Positions 22,705 through 34,690 of a DNA stretch of 64,000 bases are shown piece by piece. Under the pieces are notes generated by a model that saw only the letters and a list, made by a program, of their open reading frames with translations, had not been told where the DNA came from and made no database searches. A program made the translations under genes and the position numbers. The DNA is from Morella rubra (taxonomy: Eukaryota > Streptophyta > Magnoliopsida > Fagales > Myricaceae). Positions within the stretch are counted from its first letter, which is position 1, and every line of letters starts with the position of its first letter. The stretch is from assembly GCA_003952965.2 (NCBI GenBank), contig RXIC02000101.1:52201-116200 (forward strand), written 5' to 3'.

Positions 22705-24840
22705 TTAATTATATGTTTAAAATCACTCACAAAAAAAAAAATTATATGCTTAAGATCCATTTAGGCATCATACGTCACACATTAGGACTAGAATGATTCG
22801 GTTAGTCTTAGATCAATATCTTCTTAAATTTTTTATGTCGTAGAGATAGACATAACATGTATTGAATATTGTAGGACCTACGCTGTTCGAGAATTAATAT
22901 GATCCACACAGTATATCTATCTCTACGAATTAGACTATCTCATTCAGATTGCAAATTAGAGAGAATTTTATTACATCCATCTCTTAACGGTTTTTATGTA
23001 ACTCTCGTGCTCAATAGGCAATTTCTTACCTTTCTGGGTTTCTTTTTATATTTCACATTGTGATTTGAACTTTCAGTCTTCTTAGTTTAATGAAATGAGT
23101 ATGCTTTTAGAAAAAAGAAAAAGAAAAAGAAAAAAAAGGATTCAACGAATCCTTAGTGAAGATATGTGGAGAATTAACGTGGTGTTCGAGTGTTAAAATT
23201 TTGAGGTGGTTAAAGTTTTGGAGTGTTGATGTTAGTAAAAAAGTGAAGAGATTGATGATTTGAATGAATTTTTATATTTATTTCTAGTGAAAATAGATGA
23301 TTTGATGCGAAGAGAGAAATTTTGTTGTAGTTATTTTATTAAGGCCAACGCCACTCTTGAAAAAAGTAGAGATGAGACTGAAAGAATCACAGAGGGGAAT
23401 AAAGCTCGAAGAAAACAGGATTGAGGTGCAAGAGGTCTAGGGGCCAAAGAGAAGACATTGAAGATAATAAGAGAGGACCTGTGAAAAAGAGGGGACGCAG
23501 ATATTTTTCGCAAAAGAAGAAAGGTAGTAAAAAAAGAGAAGAAAAAAAGGACAAAGAATTATAAGTCTAGTTCCTTTCGACGTTTAGTCCAATGAAATTT
23601 GTGAATTAACTGTTAAAAAAAAATCCAACAACTCTAAAAATCGAGTAGATTAATTAATAAAAAGTAGTACCCCTGGGGACGAAAGGTTCATTTCGTGTGA
23701 ATCAGTACAACTCATCTGTGGCTGGAGGCCCAATTCCAGATCTAACATACTTGGGAGCCAGGGACCGATGTCCTAACATACTTACCATCATAATTTTTCG
23801 TCCTTTTTTTTTCTTTTTTGGGTTTTTCGGTAAGTCACTTTCTCGATACATGCAGCAGTACCGTTAATTTCAGATACTTATCCGTTTTGTTAATTTTAAC
23901 AGAAATTAAAATTTTCGTTAATTTTAACGAAAAATATATTTTTTTATTTTTAAAATTACGATTTTATTCTATAAAATAATCACTATTGATAAAATTAGAC
24001 AGATAAAATAAATATTTTAAACTCTAAAAAATTTTTTCATTTAAATTAACAAGAGTGCAAAGTGTTTAGCTAAAATCAATAGTTAATAAATATAATATAA
24101 TTACAGAAATAATAGATGAACTACAAAATATCAATATTCCATATAAATTAAAAATACAAAGTATATTTATTTCTTAAGCTAAATATCTACTTAATCTTAA
24201 ACTTAGTACGCATATCATACATAGAACACGTGATATTATGTGAGTTACACGCAGAGTTATAGGTTATAATTTACAAACACATGAGATAATTTATAATCAA
24301 AAGTTAATCATAATTCTCAATTACACGTACCTTTATGTGAGCAAAAATGATTTTACGGTAATTTTTTTTTTTTGAAATTAACCTCCGAAAGAGATCAAAC
24401 CACAAAAGCTATATGTACTATCTCGAACAGGATTAGTAATTAATAAGGAACAAAAGTAGAGTATTTCTTGCAAGTGCGATTCCCCTATTTTTGGTGAGAT
24501 GTCATGTCAATCCAACAATAACCAATAATAGTCCTTTATAGTTATGGGTGAAACGTTCAGGGAAAATATTCAAACCAAAGCGTCTAGTCCAAAGTTGTTG
24601 TCGTTATAATGGACGGCCTAAATTTGTTTTTTCAAATCCAAGACACATTAATACTCAGACAAATCTCATTTATTAAATAAGGTGCAGCATTTATGTCTGT
24701 CTAGATTTATTTTTCTAAATTCAAGAGACAGAAAGGTTCATCTAACTCTCCTTCATTAGATTTAGAAAGATAAATCTATCGATATTCTAACATTTTTGGA
24801 TTGAATGCATTGGTCTGAATCTTTTTGCTATATGTAGTCA

Positions 24841-25552
24841 ATTACGGACAACTCGTGTTTATTTGTTTCTATCATTCTATATCACTAAGTCTTCATTCAA
24901 CTCTTTTCTTTTAAAAGATCATAATTTTAGAGATAATATTATAATCAAATTTATATCATGATATCGTCAACAAATCTTAAAAATTTAAATTTAAAAATAA
25001 AAATTCAAATTTAAATATTAGAATATTATCATTTAAATTCAATATAAAAATACAACCATAAAATACTTTTACATTGTAATTTGGGAAAAGCTAATTGGAT
25101 TCAAGTTGGGATTGTTGTTGTTGGTTGAACTCAATGTGACTCAGAAGCCAAGTTTGACTTCTTTTAAGTGGACGGAAATGCACCACCTCATTTCATGAGT
25201 GTTTATGCCTCTTGGATTCCGAAAAAAACAATTCTAAGCCGCCCATTATTGCCGTTTTGGACTGGACACCATAATCTGATATATATATATATATTTTCGA
25301 GACGTCAATACTCCAATACGGACAATGTGTGTTTATTTGTTTCTACCCGTTCTGCATCATCAAGGCCTCCTTCAATCCCTTTCCCTCAAAAAAGAAATTA
25401 ACACACGACAGATATGCATGACCAACTAAATGTTTCTCTTCCCAAATTTCCGCCGTTTGTGATTCGGCAAAAGCAAATGCGAATCAGTCTGGGATTGTTG
25501 TTGTAATCGATCGGTTGAAGGCAATGTGATTCAGAAGCCAAGTTTGACTTCT
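24841..25552. repeat. Diverged segmental direct duplication
   Basis: Copy 1 (about 24841-25165) and copy 2 (about 25315-25552) share, in order, CGGACAA-TGTGTTTATTTGTTTCTA, a downstream CTTTCCT-like tract, GGGATTGTTGTTGT and AGAAGCCAAGTTTGACTTCT. The distance between blocks differs by about 90 bp between copies, so indels have accumulated. No coding content seen. Confidence 0.6.
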
Positions 25553-28139
25553 CCAGGAGTAGGTGTTCAGGATTTAAGCCTACGGACACAAAAATAGCAT
25601 GACATATTAGACTTCGAAATGCCAAAGACGACAACTATCAAAAGCTAGCTAGCAGACACTCCCAGCACAAAACGATCCAAAGATCAAGGAATATCTACGA
25701 GAAAAATGATGTAAAACGCGAAAACTTTATTATGCATGGTGTCGTTTATATTGTATGTATATAATTAATTTGCTTAGAATATATAGTGTGGTTTAACGTT
25801 GTGTTTACACGTACCGACTTTGTGTGCGAATTGGATCGGCTACAAAGGAAATAAATAGAAAATGGTAAGTAGAGGGACGTGGTGGTGGCCATGAACACCT
25901 CTTTCCCAGACAAAGAAACATGGGGATCTCTGACGGCGTCGGCAAACCCATCATTTCGATGTAAACTATGAACAAAAAGGTTTGGCATCAATTGCAAGCA
26001 AGAAACATAGTGTTGGTGCATGTATTCGCACAAAGACACAAAAGGGCATGATTCGCTGCCTTTAAGAGTCAATTTTTGCAGGGACATGAGACAATTAAGA
26101 TTCTTATCAAACACTGGAGATGGTCTCCCGGCCCAATCAAACAAGTTGACACTTGATTTTTTTAATCAGTATGGAAAGAAATAGAAAAGCAAACGAAAGG
26201 ATAAGATGTAGACGAAGATTGTTTTAAGGTGGTACTCCTACTGATGATAAGCACAGAAGCTTAAAGTATTAATGGAGTTAAAAGAAGAAACAAAAAAGAA
26301 TAATTTGTTATCTGGCTTTTCATACATATTGAAGGATATGCATCATATAAATTGTTTTATATAGTACTTGAAGTTGATTGAAAACTATATAACTTTACAT
26401 AAATAGATGTTGAAGGATTATTATTTATTTCAGAGCGTAATGTTATAAAGAAGACAATTTTAACTTGTACATGAACTTGTACAATTTTCTAAATAATAAA
26501 TTTCAACTTACATTTAAAGATTTTTGCAAACATCTACTCTGACGTCCAAATCTTATCAAAATGGAATCAAGAGAAAACAAATTTCAGTTAGTATCAGGAC
26601 AAATTATGGTTCTAAATCAATTACATATGTGATCCCTCACAAGGAAAAAAATTTGATTATATTATTCGAGTGTATGAATCAACCCCTTCTTTCTCATTTT
26701 ACGCTTCAGAATGTACTGTTCTTAATATAGAGAGATGCTTCCACGTCTTTCTAACCCAAAATGGTTGGAATAAATTAAAAAAAAAAAAAAAAAGAATCTT
26801 CACTTCTAACCCTCGAATTATTACTCAAGTGACATTTTGACCGCTTAAACTACTAATTTCATCAAATTTGCTTACCAATCTATTAAAATGTATCAATGTT
26901 CACCTATAGAAGATCATACAGTGAAAATAGACCATGTGGCATAATATTGACCGTTAGCTCTTATGACAGGGCGAACATTAATTAATTTGATAGTTTGAGG
27001 GCTAAATGTGATACAATTAGTAGTTTAAGGACTTAAAATGATATTTAACCTCTAGTTTAGACATGAAAAATGACGTTTTCTCAAAAAAAAAAAATGCAAT
27101 TGCTAATAATATATTCATAGAATAGTCATTTTTGTACAATTGTGCTAAAAGAATTTCGAGTGTCGAAATTATCTTGAGATGAAAAACATAAAGTACAATC
27201 CATAACCTAATTGCAGCATGAAAAATAAAAGAGTCTAATGCTTGCAACTGTACTCCTATGTATAAGGCTAAAATTTGGTCATGCCAGGCCGACAATGAAT
27301 GCTTAAGTAATTTGGTAATTCTTTTGATTTTTTTTTCTCTAATAAGTAAATATGAATTAAGCAGAGCTCAAGTCCATTACCGAGCTGGATTTTAAGTCAA
27401 AGCTAGTTTATTTATTATTCGAGCAATTTCGCATTTGTTGATCACGTTGTTTGTTTCATTTATCATTTAAATTTTAATCATATGACAATAAATATCATCG
27501 CTGAATTTTATAGATCTTTCTAAATTATTATTAACGAGTAGTTAATTATTTTAAAATTAGTATCATTCAAGTAATAGACTTCTTAAAATTTGATTCACCC
27601 ACTTGTCTATATAAACTAAGTTTTCTTATGACTTTATTTGCACTTTTAGACAATTTAATATTAAGTCTATAGATATCTTGTATAGTTTGCGAATATATAT
27701 ATTATATGTATACACACACACACACACCCATGTACATGTTAATTAATTATATCTACTATTAACTTGTTTTCAATAATGATTTAGACTAAATATGTCACAT
27801 TTAGATCGAACAGTACTATCCAATCTTAATACTTCGGTGAATTAAGTTATATTTGGTACATATAAAGTGACATGAGTTTATATAAGCTTATTCGAGGAAC
27901 GAATCAATTGGGTCTGATCTGAGTTATCCATATACGAAAAATCCGATCCATGCATTTACAAGCTTTACTTTTGAAACTGTCACAAACAAGTTTACTAGAG
28001 ACAAATAGGGATTAACATGATATGATAGCCCAATTTAGAATTTCAATTAACTAAGAAGTCGTAGGGCATGTTTGTTTGTAAAAATATTCTAGGATACAAT
28101 GTATTCAATAAAATTTACGAACATCCAAAATCTAAAAAA

Positions 28140-28440
28140 TTCTTACACAAATAATACTTTTTACACAATCTTCAATAACTTTTCATACAAACTCTAATAT
28201 CTTTTTAAAAAAATTATAACAAATCTTCTCTCTCCATACTTTTCCACCTAATTCCAATATTTTTTTATTAAATAATTACATCAAATCATCTATCTCTACA
28301 CATTTTTACAAACTTCAATAAAAATTAAATATCTTTAAAACTTTTTTCAACTTTTACACAAAAACCTGTCAAACTTCAATTTATATAAATATTCACAATT
28401 CTATCAAAAATACTAAATTTTTACTATTTTTTAAAAAAAA
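28140..28440. repeat. AT-rich dispersed repeat, copy 2
   Basis: Related to 5131-5420 along its length, with shared blocks ATCTATCTCTACACATTTT, TTAAATATCTTTAAAA and TCTATCAAAAATACTAAA-like sequence. No clear terminal repeats or target duplication identified. Confidence 0.6.
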
Positions 28441-29808
28441 ATCTAAAAGCTAATCCCTAATCCCCTAATATTCTATATTAAGGAATTTTTGAGCATCCAA
28501 TTTTGATTAGTTTGTTAGTTTTTTGAATGTTGGTTCACCCCCTCTAAGTCTTAATAGGGTGTAAAACATGATTTTTCATTTTTATAAGCAGCTCTTTCTC
28601 AATTTATGCTTATAAAATCGAAGTCAGAATAGACACGCATGAAAAATTCTACAATATTACTAGACTTTGTTAACTTTTGAACCATAAATAATTTATAGAA
28701 ATTTTTTGTGAAAAATATTTTTTTTCCCCATGACTATTTGGATATGGATGCATTGCACAACAAACTATGGATTTCGTGACATTTCGTCCCTCAACTATTT
28801 CTATTATACACTTTGCCCCGTCTATTGTTAATTTTGGCAGAAATTCTATTATTTCTCTAAACTAAAATATCATTTTTTGCCAAATTAGTTGTATGAGTGT
28901 AAAGTGTATATAGTTAGGAATTGAAGAACAAAATATATTGAAATGATAAGTTGGAATGTAAAGTATCAAAGCACGTGAGAGTTGCGAAAAATGTATTTAA
29001 TCTAACTTTAATTTTAATACTTGCAGTACCCTTGTGATCGGAAAAATCATCAAGGGGAGGGGGAGGAGTTTAGTCTCCAAAAGATATATATTAACAATGA
29101 AAAAAAAAAAAAAAAAAGATTATAAAAAAAAAAAAAAAAAGTTTCTTACTTTCTAATTTTAAAATTTACTTTCTAGTCATGATATTAAAAATGAAAACAA
29201 TACATGAAAGTTTTGTTACTTTTAATTACGCCTCTGCCCCTTGAAGTTAAATTTTCTGTCTTCGTCCTTACTTATGCTACTTTTCATGAAAATATTTTTT
29301 TAAATGGAAGTGAAGTTAGATAACTAAATTGACCTGTAAGCCCGGAATCTATAACCCTTGCTATTATTCAACTTTTCTTCCCATCCATTTATTTGATTCT
29401 TTTGTAGTCTTTTTTTTTTTTTTTTTGGTTAACAGGGAAAAAAATATTTTAGAAATTTATATTATGATTTTCTTGTACAATTCAGAGAGAGATAGACATA
29501 ATAGGTAAATCTACAACATTTAATGATGTCTATGTAAAGTTTCACATTATGAATCATAAAAATGAAGTCTATTGTGTCTATCTCTTTTTAAATTATAATA
29601 AATCTGGACAAAAAAATTACATAAGATACTATCCAAAATTAAAATGAAAAGAGTGAAAACGCATCTTTAAACATGGCCAATATTAAATAGCATTTGCTCC
29701 TGAGAGTAACGTTTGTTTTCCCCAAAGTTTTGAATCAAAGTCAATCCAGAAATCCTCCCTCTGATCAACATCGGCAGTCGGCACGGTACAAATTGGGATA
29801 GGTCCTAT

Positions 29809-29836
29809 CCCCGCTCCCCGCTCCCCGCTCCCCGCA
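29809..29836. repeat. Short tandem repeat, CCCCGCT unit
   Basis: Four head-to-tail CCCCGCT-like units, GC-rich against a strongly AT-rich background. Confidence 0.8.
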
Positions 29837-31270
29837 TCATTTATGCATTTATTTCGTGCGTTAATATTATAACTCTGATTTATTCATCGTGTCCACATAT
29901 TCTGACTAGTTATAAACTTCTTAACGTATTCATAAAACTAGTTTTGTTAATTCTCTATGTTGATTATAATTTCTAATTAACATTTCGTTATGTTAGTATT
30001 TTGACTCTTATTAATTCATGTTTTTTATAATTAAAGTATAAATTTGGTTTAATTACTCAATTCATATAGTATTTCGAAATCTCAAACTGATAATTATGGT
30101 AATTTTTTTGTCTTAAAATATTCCACGTGGGATATTACTATACCAATTCAATTATTCCTATCAACTAGAGACTATATTTGGATGACAAAGTTCTATGTGG
30201 CTATTAGAGACACGCCGTAATTGATATTAGACATTCGAGTGTCTATTTTTAGTGGTAAAAAATTAATTTGTATAACTGCGTGTAAGTTGTTATGTCAGAC
30301 CCAGAGGTCCCAATTGGATCAAATATCCTGTGCAAAGGTAACATTGTTAATCTTTTACTACTACTAATAGAAACGTGGATGTCTGGTATTAGTTACGACG
30401 TGTCCCCAGTAACAACACACAACTTTGGCATTCAGGCACCAGTAGTTGGAAAGAATGACATAATAATACTCCACATACACTATTTTAAAAATGAAATATA
30501 GCTCGAGAATCAATTTGAGATTTCTAAATATCGCAGGGACTAATAGAATAAATAACTCTATAAATTTAGATAGTTACAAATCTTATTAGGACCCAATTTT
30601 AACTGCTACATTAAAAGAAAATAATAAATTTAAAATTTACAGATGACAGTAACTCTCCTAATAGTATGCTAGCGGATTAGACGTGGGACAACTCAAGTGT
30701 TTAGAGCGTGTCATCAATTTGGGTTTTTTTTTTATAAGATTATGTTTCGACTCAATTAGGGATATTGATGCGTGAATTTTTTTTTCCTTTTTTTAAACTT
30801 TTTTTTTAATTTTAAAATATTTTAACGAAAAAGGTGAGAAGTAAAGACCAGATGATGGGTTTGTGACTATAGGGTGACCTTAATGACCCATAATGTTCAT
30901 TTGGTCGTAGGCAATCCCTATAGAGCATCATAGTTACTGAAATCTAAATCTAGAATCTTTAATTGTTAAATCCTCTTTAGGAACCTTATTTGGATTTGGT
31001 GATTTTTTTATGTTAAAACAATCTTGTTTGGTGGTGTTATTGTCTCTCAGGGACTTAAGAGTACCTATACCAGAGCCTCACTAAGTCATAATGGAGTTTG
31101 TCAAGTTTCGAACCCATATTCTCATACTCGATAGAAGTTAATATTTTCAATCTCAAAATGATATTTTTGACCAATTTTTATTATCGAGTGATAGAGATTT
31201 ATTGATTACGTGAATATAATTTGAAGGTCTCAATTGATCTTGATATTTGTTCGAAACTGGACTAAGAGAC

Positions 31271-31456
31271 TAGGGGCGTTTATTTACCGAAATTTTAGAG
31301 AAATTTTTAAAATTTTAGGAATTTTGAATGTTGAAGTTTATTGGGTTTGTGAAAATGTGAATGTATGTGTAAATATGAAGTTTATTGGAGTTTTAAATGT
31401 GTTTTGTATGGTAGAAATTTTAGCCCCTAAAAAATTAAGCAAACAAACGCCCCCTA
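31271..31456. mobile_element. 186-bp MITE with TAGGGG(G)CGTTT ends
   Basis: Terminal inverted repeats: left TAGGGGCGTTTATTTACC, right (inward) TAGGGGGCGTTTGTTTGC. The interior is AT-rich and partly self-complementary. Flanks show only a weak TA-type repeat, so the superfamily is not assigned. Confidence 0.65.
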
Positions 31457-31666
31457 AAAGTCTCTAGATCAAACTACTCAACTATCAAAACTACCTCTTG
31501 TTAATTGTGGTGTTTATCTAAACCTCTCAATTGAGTTCAAAACCGAAATATGTGCACCAAATGGTGAGCCCCTACAATCACGTGGAGGGAAGCTTATGAG
31601 GCAAGGTCCCACTTCCTCTATTATTGCTTAGAAAAAAAGAAATATAGTTTGTTTTGTTTTTTAGCT

Positions 31667-32187
31667 GTGAAAAAACATTAAAAAAAATAGGTTGATGTGT
31701 AATTGGTAAATTTGGAAAGTTTTTATTTTAGAGAAAAATACACTTTTCACCACAAACTATCAGGGTAGTGACACATTGCACCCAAAACTACTATTTTTAA
31801 GACATTACACCTCAAATTACCAATGTTAGACACTTTGCACCCTAAACTACCCATTTTGACACATTACACCCTTCAACTACTAATATTAAACACTTTGCAC
31901 CCTCCATTTGACAATAATACCTTGAAAATTTAATAATTGACAATAATATTTCAATATATGCAAAATGAGTCAAGGGCATTATCGTCATTTTAGTCTAAAA
32001 ATTTGATAAAATGGTGCAAAGTGTCAAAAATTGATAGTTAAAAGGTGTAATGTGTTAAAATTGGTAGTTTGGGGTGCAAAGTGCAAAACCTATGGTAGTT
32101 CGTAGGTGAAAAATATATATATATATATTTTTTTTTGTGAAAAAACATTAAAAAATAGGTTGACGTGTAATTGGTAAATTTGGAAAG
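31667..32187. repeat. Degenerate fold-back element between 51-53-bp direct repeats
   Basis: About 31735-32115 is a degenerate fold-back element built of TTTGCACC/GACACATT phrases, related in style to 22311-22704. It is bracketed by long direct repeats at 31667-31719 and 32137-32187 (both begin GTGAAAAAACATTAAAAAA and end AATTGGTAAATTTGGAAAG). These are far longer than a normal target-site duplication. Confidence 0.7.
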
Positions 32188-32322
32188 GAATTTAGGGTAT
32201 TCAAGTAATTCAGGAATCTACTTGGAAAAAAAAAGAAAGTAATTCAGGAATCACATCATACGCACAGTGACCAAGACTTTCACGGCCTGCCTGCCTCATG
32301 ACTCACGAGCTTTGCTCAAACC

Positions 32323-32332
32323 CTATATATAG
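32323..32332 (+). promoter_or_regulatory. TATA box of the MIR319 transcription unit
   Basis: CTATATATAG lies in a typical plant core-promoter context, followed about 30 bp later by purine-rich leader sequence. It is the best core promoter upstream of the miR319 hairpin (2.1 kb downstream). Assignment to MIR319 is inferred from strand and the lack of another gene. Confidence 0.55.
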
Positions 32333-32567
32333 TGTTGTACCTCTTTCAACAAAATACAGGAGGAGAGGCAGAGACTTGAGAGTAGTGCGGTACAGTGGAC
32401 TACCTGGCTACCTGCAACTGCTAGGTAGGAGCGAGAGAGAGAGAGAAAGCAAGAAAGACAGACGCAAGTTGATGGTCAAACGAAACCCCACTACAACAAC
32501 ACCTCTTCCTTTTCTGCTATTCAAAGGTTAGTTGGATATGTGGCTTATAAGGGCCTCTCTCGCGTTG

Positions 32568-32599
32568 TGTGTACAAGAGAGAGAGAGAGAGTAAGAGAA

Positions 32600-32650
<51 letters not shown>

Positions 32651-32652
32651 CT
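32568..32652. repeat. Compound microsatellite (GA)n-(TG)n-(GA)n
   Basis: Runs of GA, then TG, then GA dinucleotides, probably within the leader or first intron of the primary miR319 transcript. A C-run follows at about 33000-33022. Confidence 0.9.
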
Positions 32653-34454
32653 TTATTATCCAATTCAACTCGTAAATATACCCATTCTTTTCTGGTCACA
32701 AGTCGGTACAAATCTCCTGAAAAATCTCCTGCGAAAGAGAAGGAGAGTAGGAGAAAGAAAAGAAAATCGGACTTTCTTTTTCCTCTTCTTTCGTTTTCTT
32801 TCGACTTTCGTTTCAGAGTATGTATAGTAGCGCTTTGCCAGATTTGTTGGTTAGAGATATTAAAATCGCTTTCCCTTTTCTGACTCTCATGAAGACAGCG
32901 ACATATCCTCTCCCTGAAACTTCTCTTCTATTCCGCAATTTCTGCAACCTTCTCTCTCTTTTGGACTTCCGTATTTTTTTTAAAAAAAATTATCTCTCCC
33001 CCCCCCCCCCCCCCCCCCCCCTTTTCTTTTTGTAGGTTAATGGGTATCTTTTTAGCTGATACAGTATCCTAGTGTGATTTGCGATCACTTTAGTTCTTTG
33101 CATAGTTCATCATTTGGGCGTTCTTTTTCTTTTTTCATCTGAGATTATAAGAGTACTGCAGCTGATCACTGTTCAAGCATTGGATGTAGGGTTAATAAAG
33201 GAACAAAGAAGTACTGAGCATCCAAAAGAGAAGCAAAGAAGCGTCAATGGAGTTGTTGCGCGGTACAAGTTATCTCGTAATTAACCTCCTGGTTTGCTCT
33301 TTCATTCTTCTGTCATTTATCACTACAGAACAAACCTTTATCTGACTATGTAGTAGCGTTGGTTGTTATTTTCGTTCAATCGTAGTTAGCCTCTGTTTTG
33401 TCTAGGAAATCAACCTCTTGAGTTTTGGATGAGCAAATAGTTGAAGACATTCTCAATAGTTCTCGCTGAGGCGAATCGAAAATGTTTTGGTGTTAGGCTT
33501 GAAAATAAAAGAATTAAGACTCAGATATACGGTAAATTGAGATTGAGAAATCATGATCATATGTGGCTCGGTTATCTTTCTAGATCTGCATTAGTTGATC
33601 TGATTTGTGCTGAGCGATGCTATCTGATATAGGCCATGTTAGCTTAAATGGCATTGTACTAGATTTCTGTCCTGCGCAAGTAAATCGTTCGTACTTAGGG
33701 TTAGGGTTCATGCAAGCATGTTTCCTTGACAAAAACTTAATTACTTTGGTCTAGGGCTTTGGATGATGTTATGGGCTTCCGGAAAATTGGTCCGACTTTT
33801 TGTTATATTTGGCCAAGCTCTGGACATCTTCTTCATGTCTTAAAGGGTCGGCCATTTTCCTGATCTCTCAGAAGGTACTAAGATTACTGTACTGGGACCA
33901 TGACCACAGTACGAGGTAAAGATGAGCCCATGTCTTCACTTGCTAGGCCACTTGAAGCGGTGTTATGTCCGTCCTTAGTGAGTACTGTTGATTGAATATC
34001 ATGTTTTATGAAGCAATATTTCACTACGAAGTCTCAGTAGAAATGGTAGACCCTAACAATTAATCTTCCAATCAAACATGCTAACTCATTTACTGTTCTA
34101 ATGATTTGATTTGACATGAAAAACGAGCATTTATGGTCGATGCAAATCTAGTGCCAAATAGAACCTTTTGGATTTCGTATAATTTCAACTGAAAAGTGAA
34201 TTATCCTGGCAGGTTAGACCCGACAGATTAGTAGTATACAATTGGATAATCTAAATAGGATATAGGAATTACAATATAGAATGGTGTCTACAACTTTTCT
34301 ACACCCTGGAACTTTATATGTCATGTAATTTTATTAAGTCATTAGTAATCTGTTTTCTTTTCTTCTGTTCCCCTTCTGAAGTAGTGTAAATAGTTAATTG
34401 CAACATGCCTTTTGATGTGGAAAAATGTATCATCATGTATGTGGTTGCAGATTG

Positions 34455-34690
34455 TTGAAAAGGTGTTCTCATGAATGGTTTAAGGGAGCTTCCTTCAGTC
34501 CACCCATGGACGGGTAAAGGGTTTGGATTAGCTGCCGACTCATTCATTCAAACACAGTAGAAGGGGAGTGAATTCTACTACTATGGATGTGTGAATGATG
34601 CGGGAGATAAAATTCATCCTTTTCTGTTCTGTGCTTGGACTGAAGGGAGCTCCCTTCCATCATCACCTTCACTTGGTCTATTTGATTTAT
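34455..34690 (+). ncRNA. MIR319: miR319 precursor hairpin
   Basis: The mature miR319 (21 nt, starting TTGGACTGAAGGG) is at 34635-34655 and is identical to the conserved plant miR319a/b sequence as I know it. Its star strand is at about 34483-34503 (AGGGAGCTTCCTTCAGTCCA), near-perfectly complementary with one G:U pair. The arms are about 130 nt apart, typical of the unusually long miR319 foldback. A second paired block closer to the loop includes TGAATGATGCGGGAGATAA (34592-34610), the upper-stem segment conserved in this family and associated with loop-to-base DCL1 cleavage. The lower stem pairs 34460-34482 with 34656-34680. miR319 directs cleavage of TCP transcription-factor mRNAs controlling leaf growth and jasmonate synthesis. 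Confidence 0.96.

Larger units (their letters stand above)
22705..31270. other. AT-rich, gene-poor intergenic region with old repeats
   Basis: About 8.5 kb with no recognisable gene. It contains decayed fold-back repeats (about 26800-27050 and 28740-29000), a second copy of the dispersed AT-rich repeat (28140-28440), duplicated segments at 24.8-25.55 kb, a CA run at 27714-27726, A-runs near 29100-29140 and a short CCCCGCT tandem array at 29809-29836. A 132-codon frame at 25746-26144 (-) matches nothing I know. Confidence 0.45.

Noticed and set aside
25746..26144. 132-codon frame on the minus strand
   Set aside because: Unrecognised and AT-rich at its 3' end, with no supporting exons; left unannotated, though an orphan gene cannot be excluded.
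32540..33035. Frames of 70-95 codons in the MIR319 leader
   Set aside because: They translate GA/TG microsatellites and C/T runs; no conserved peptide is evident.
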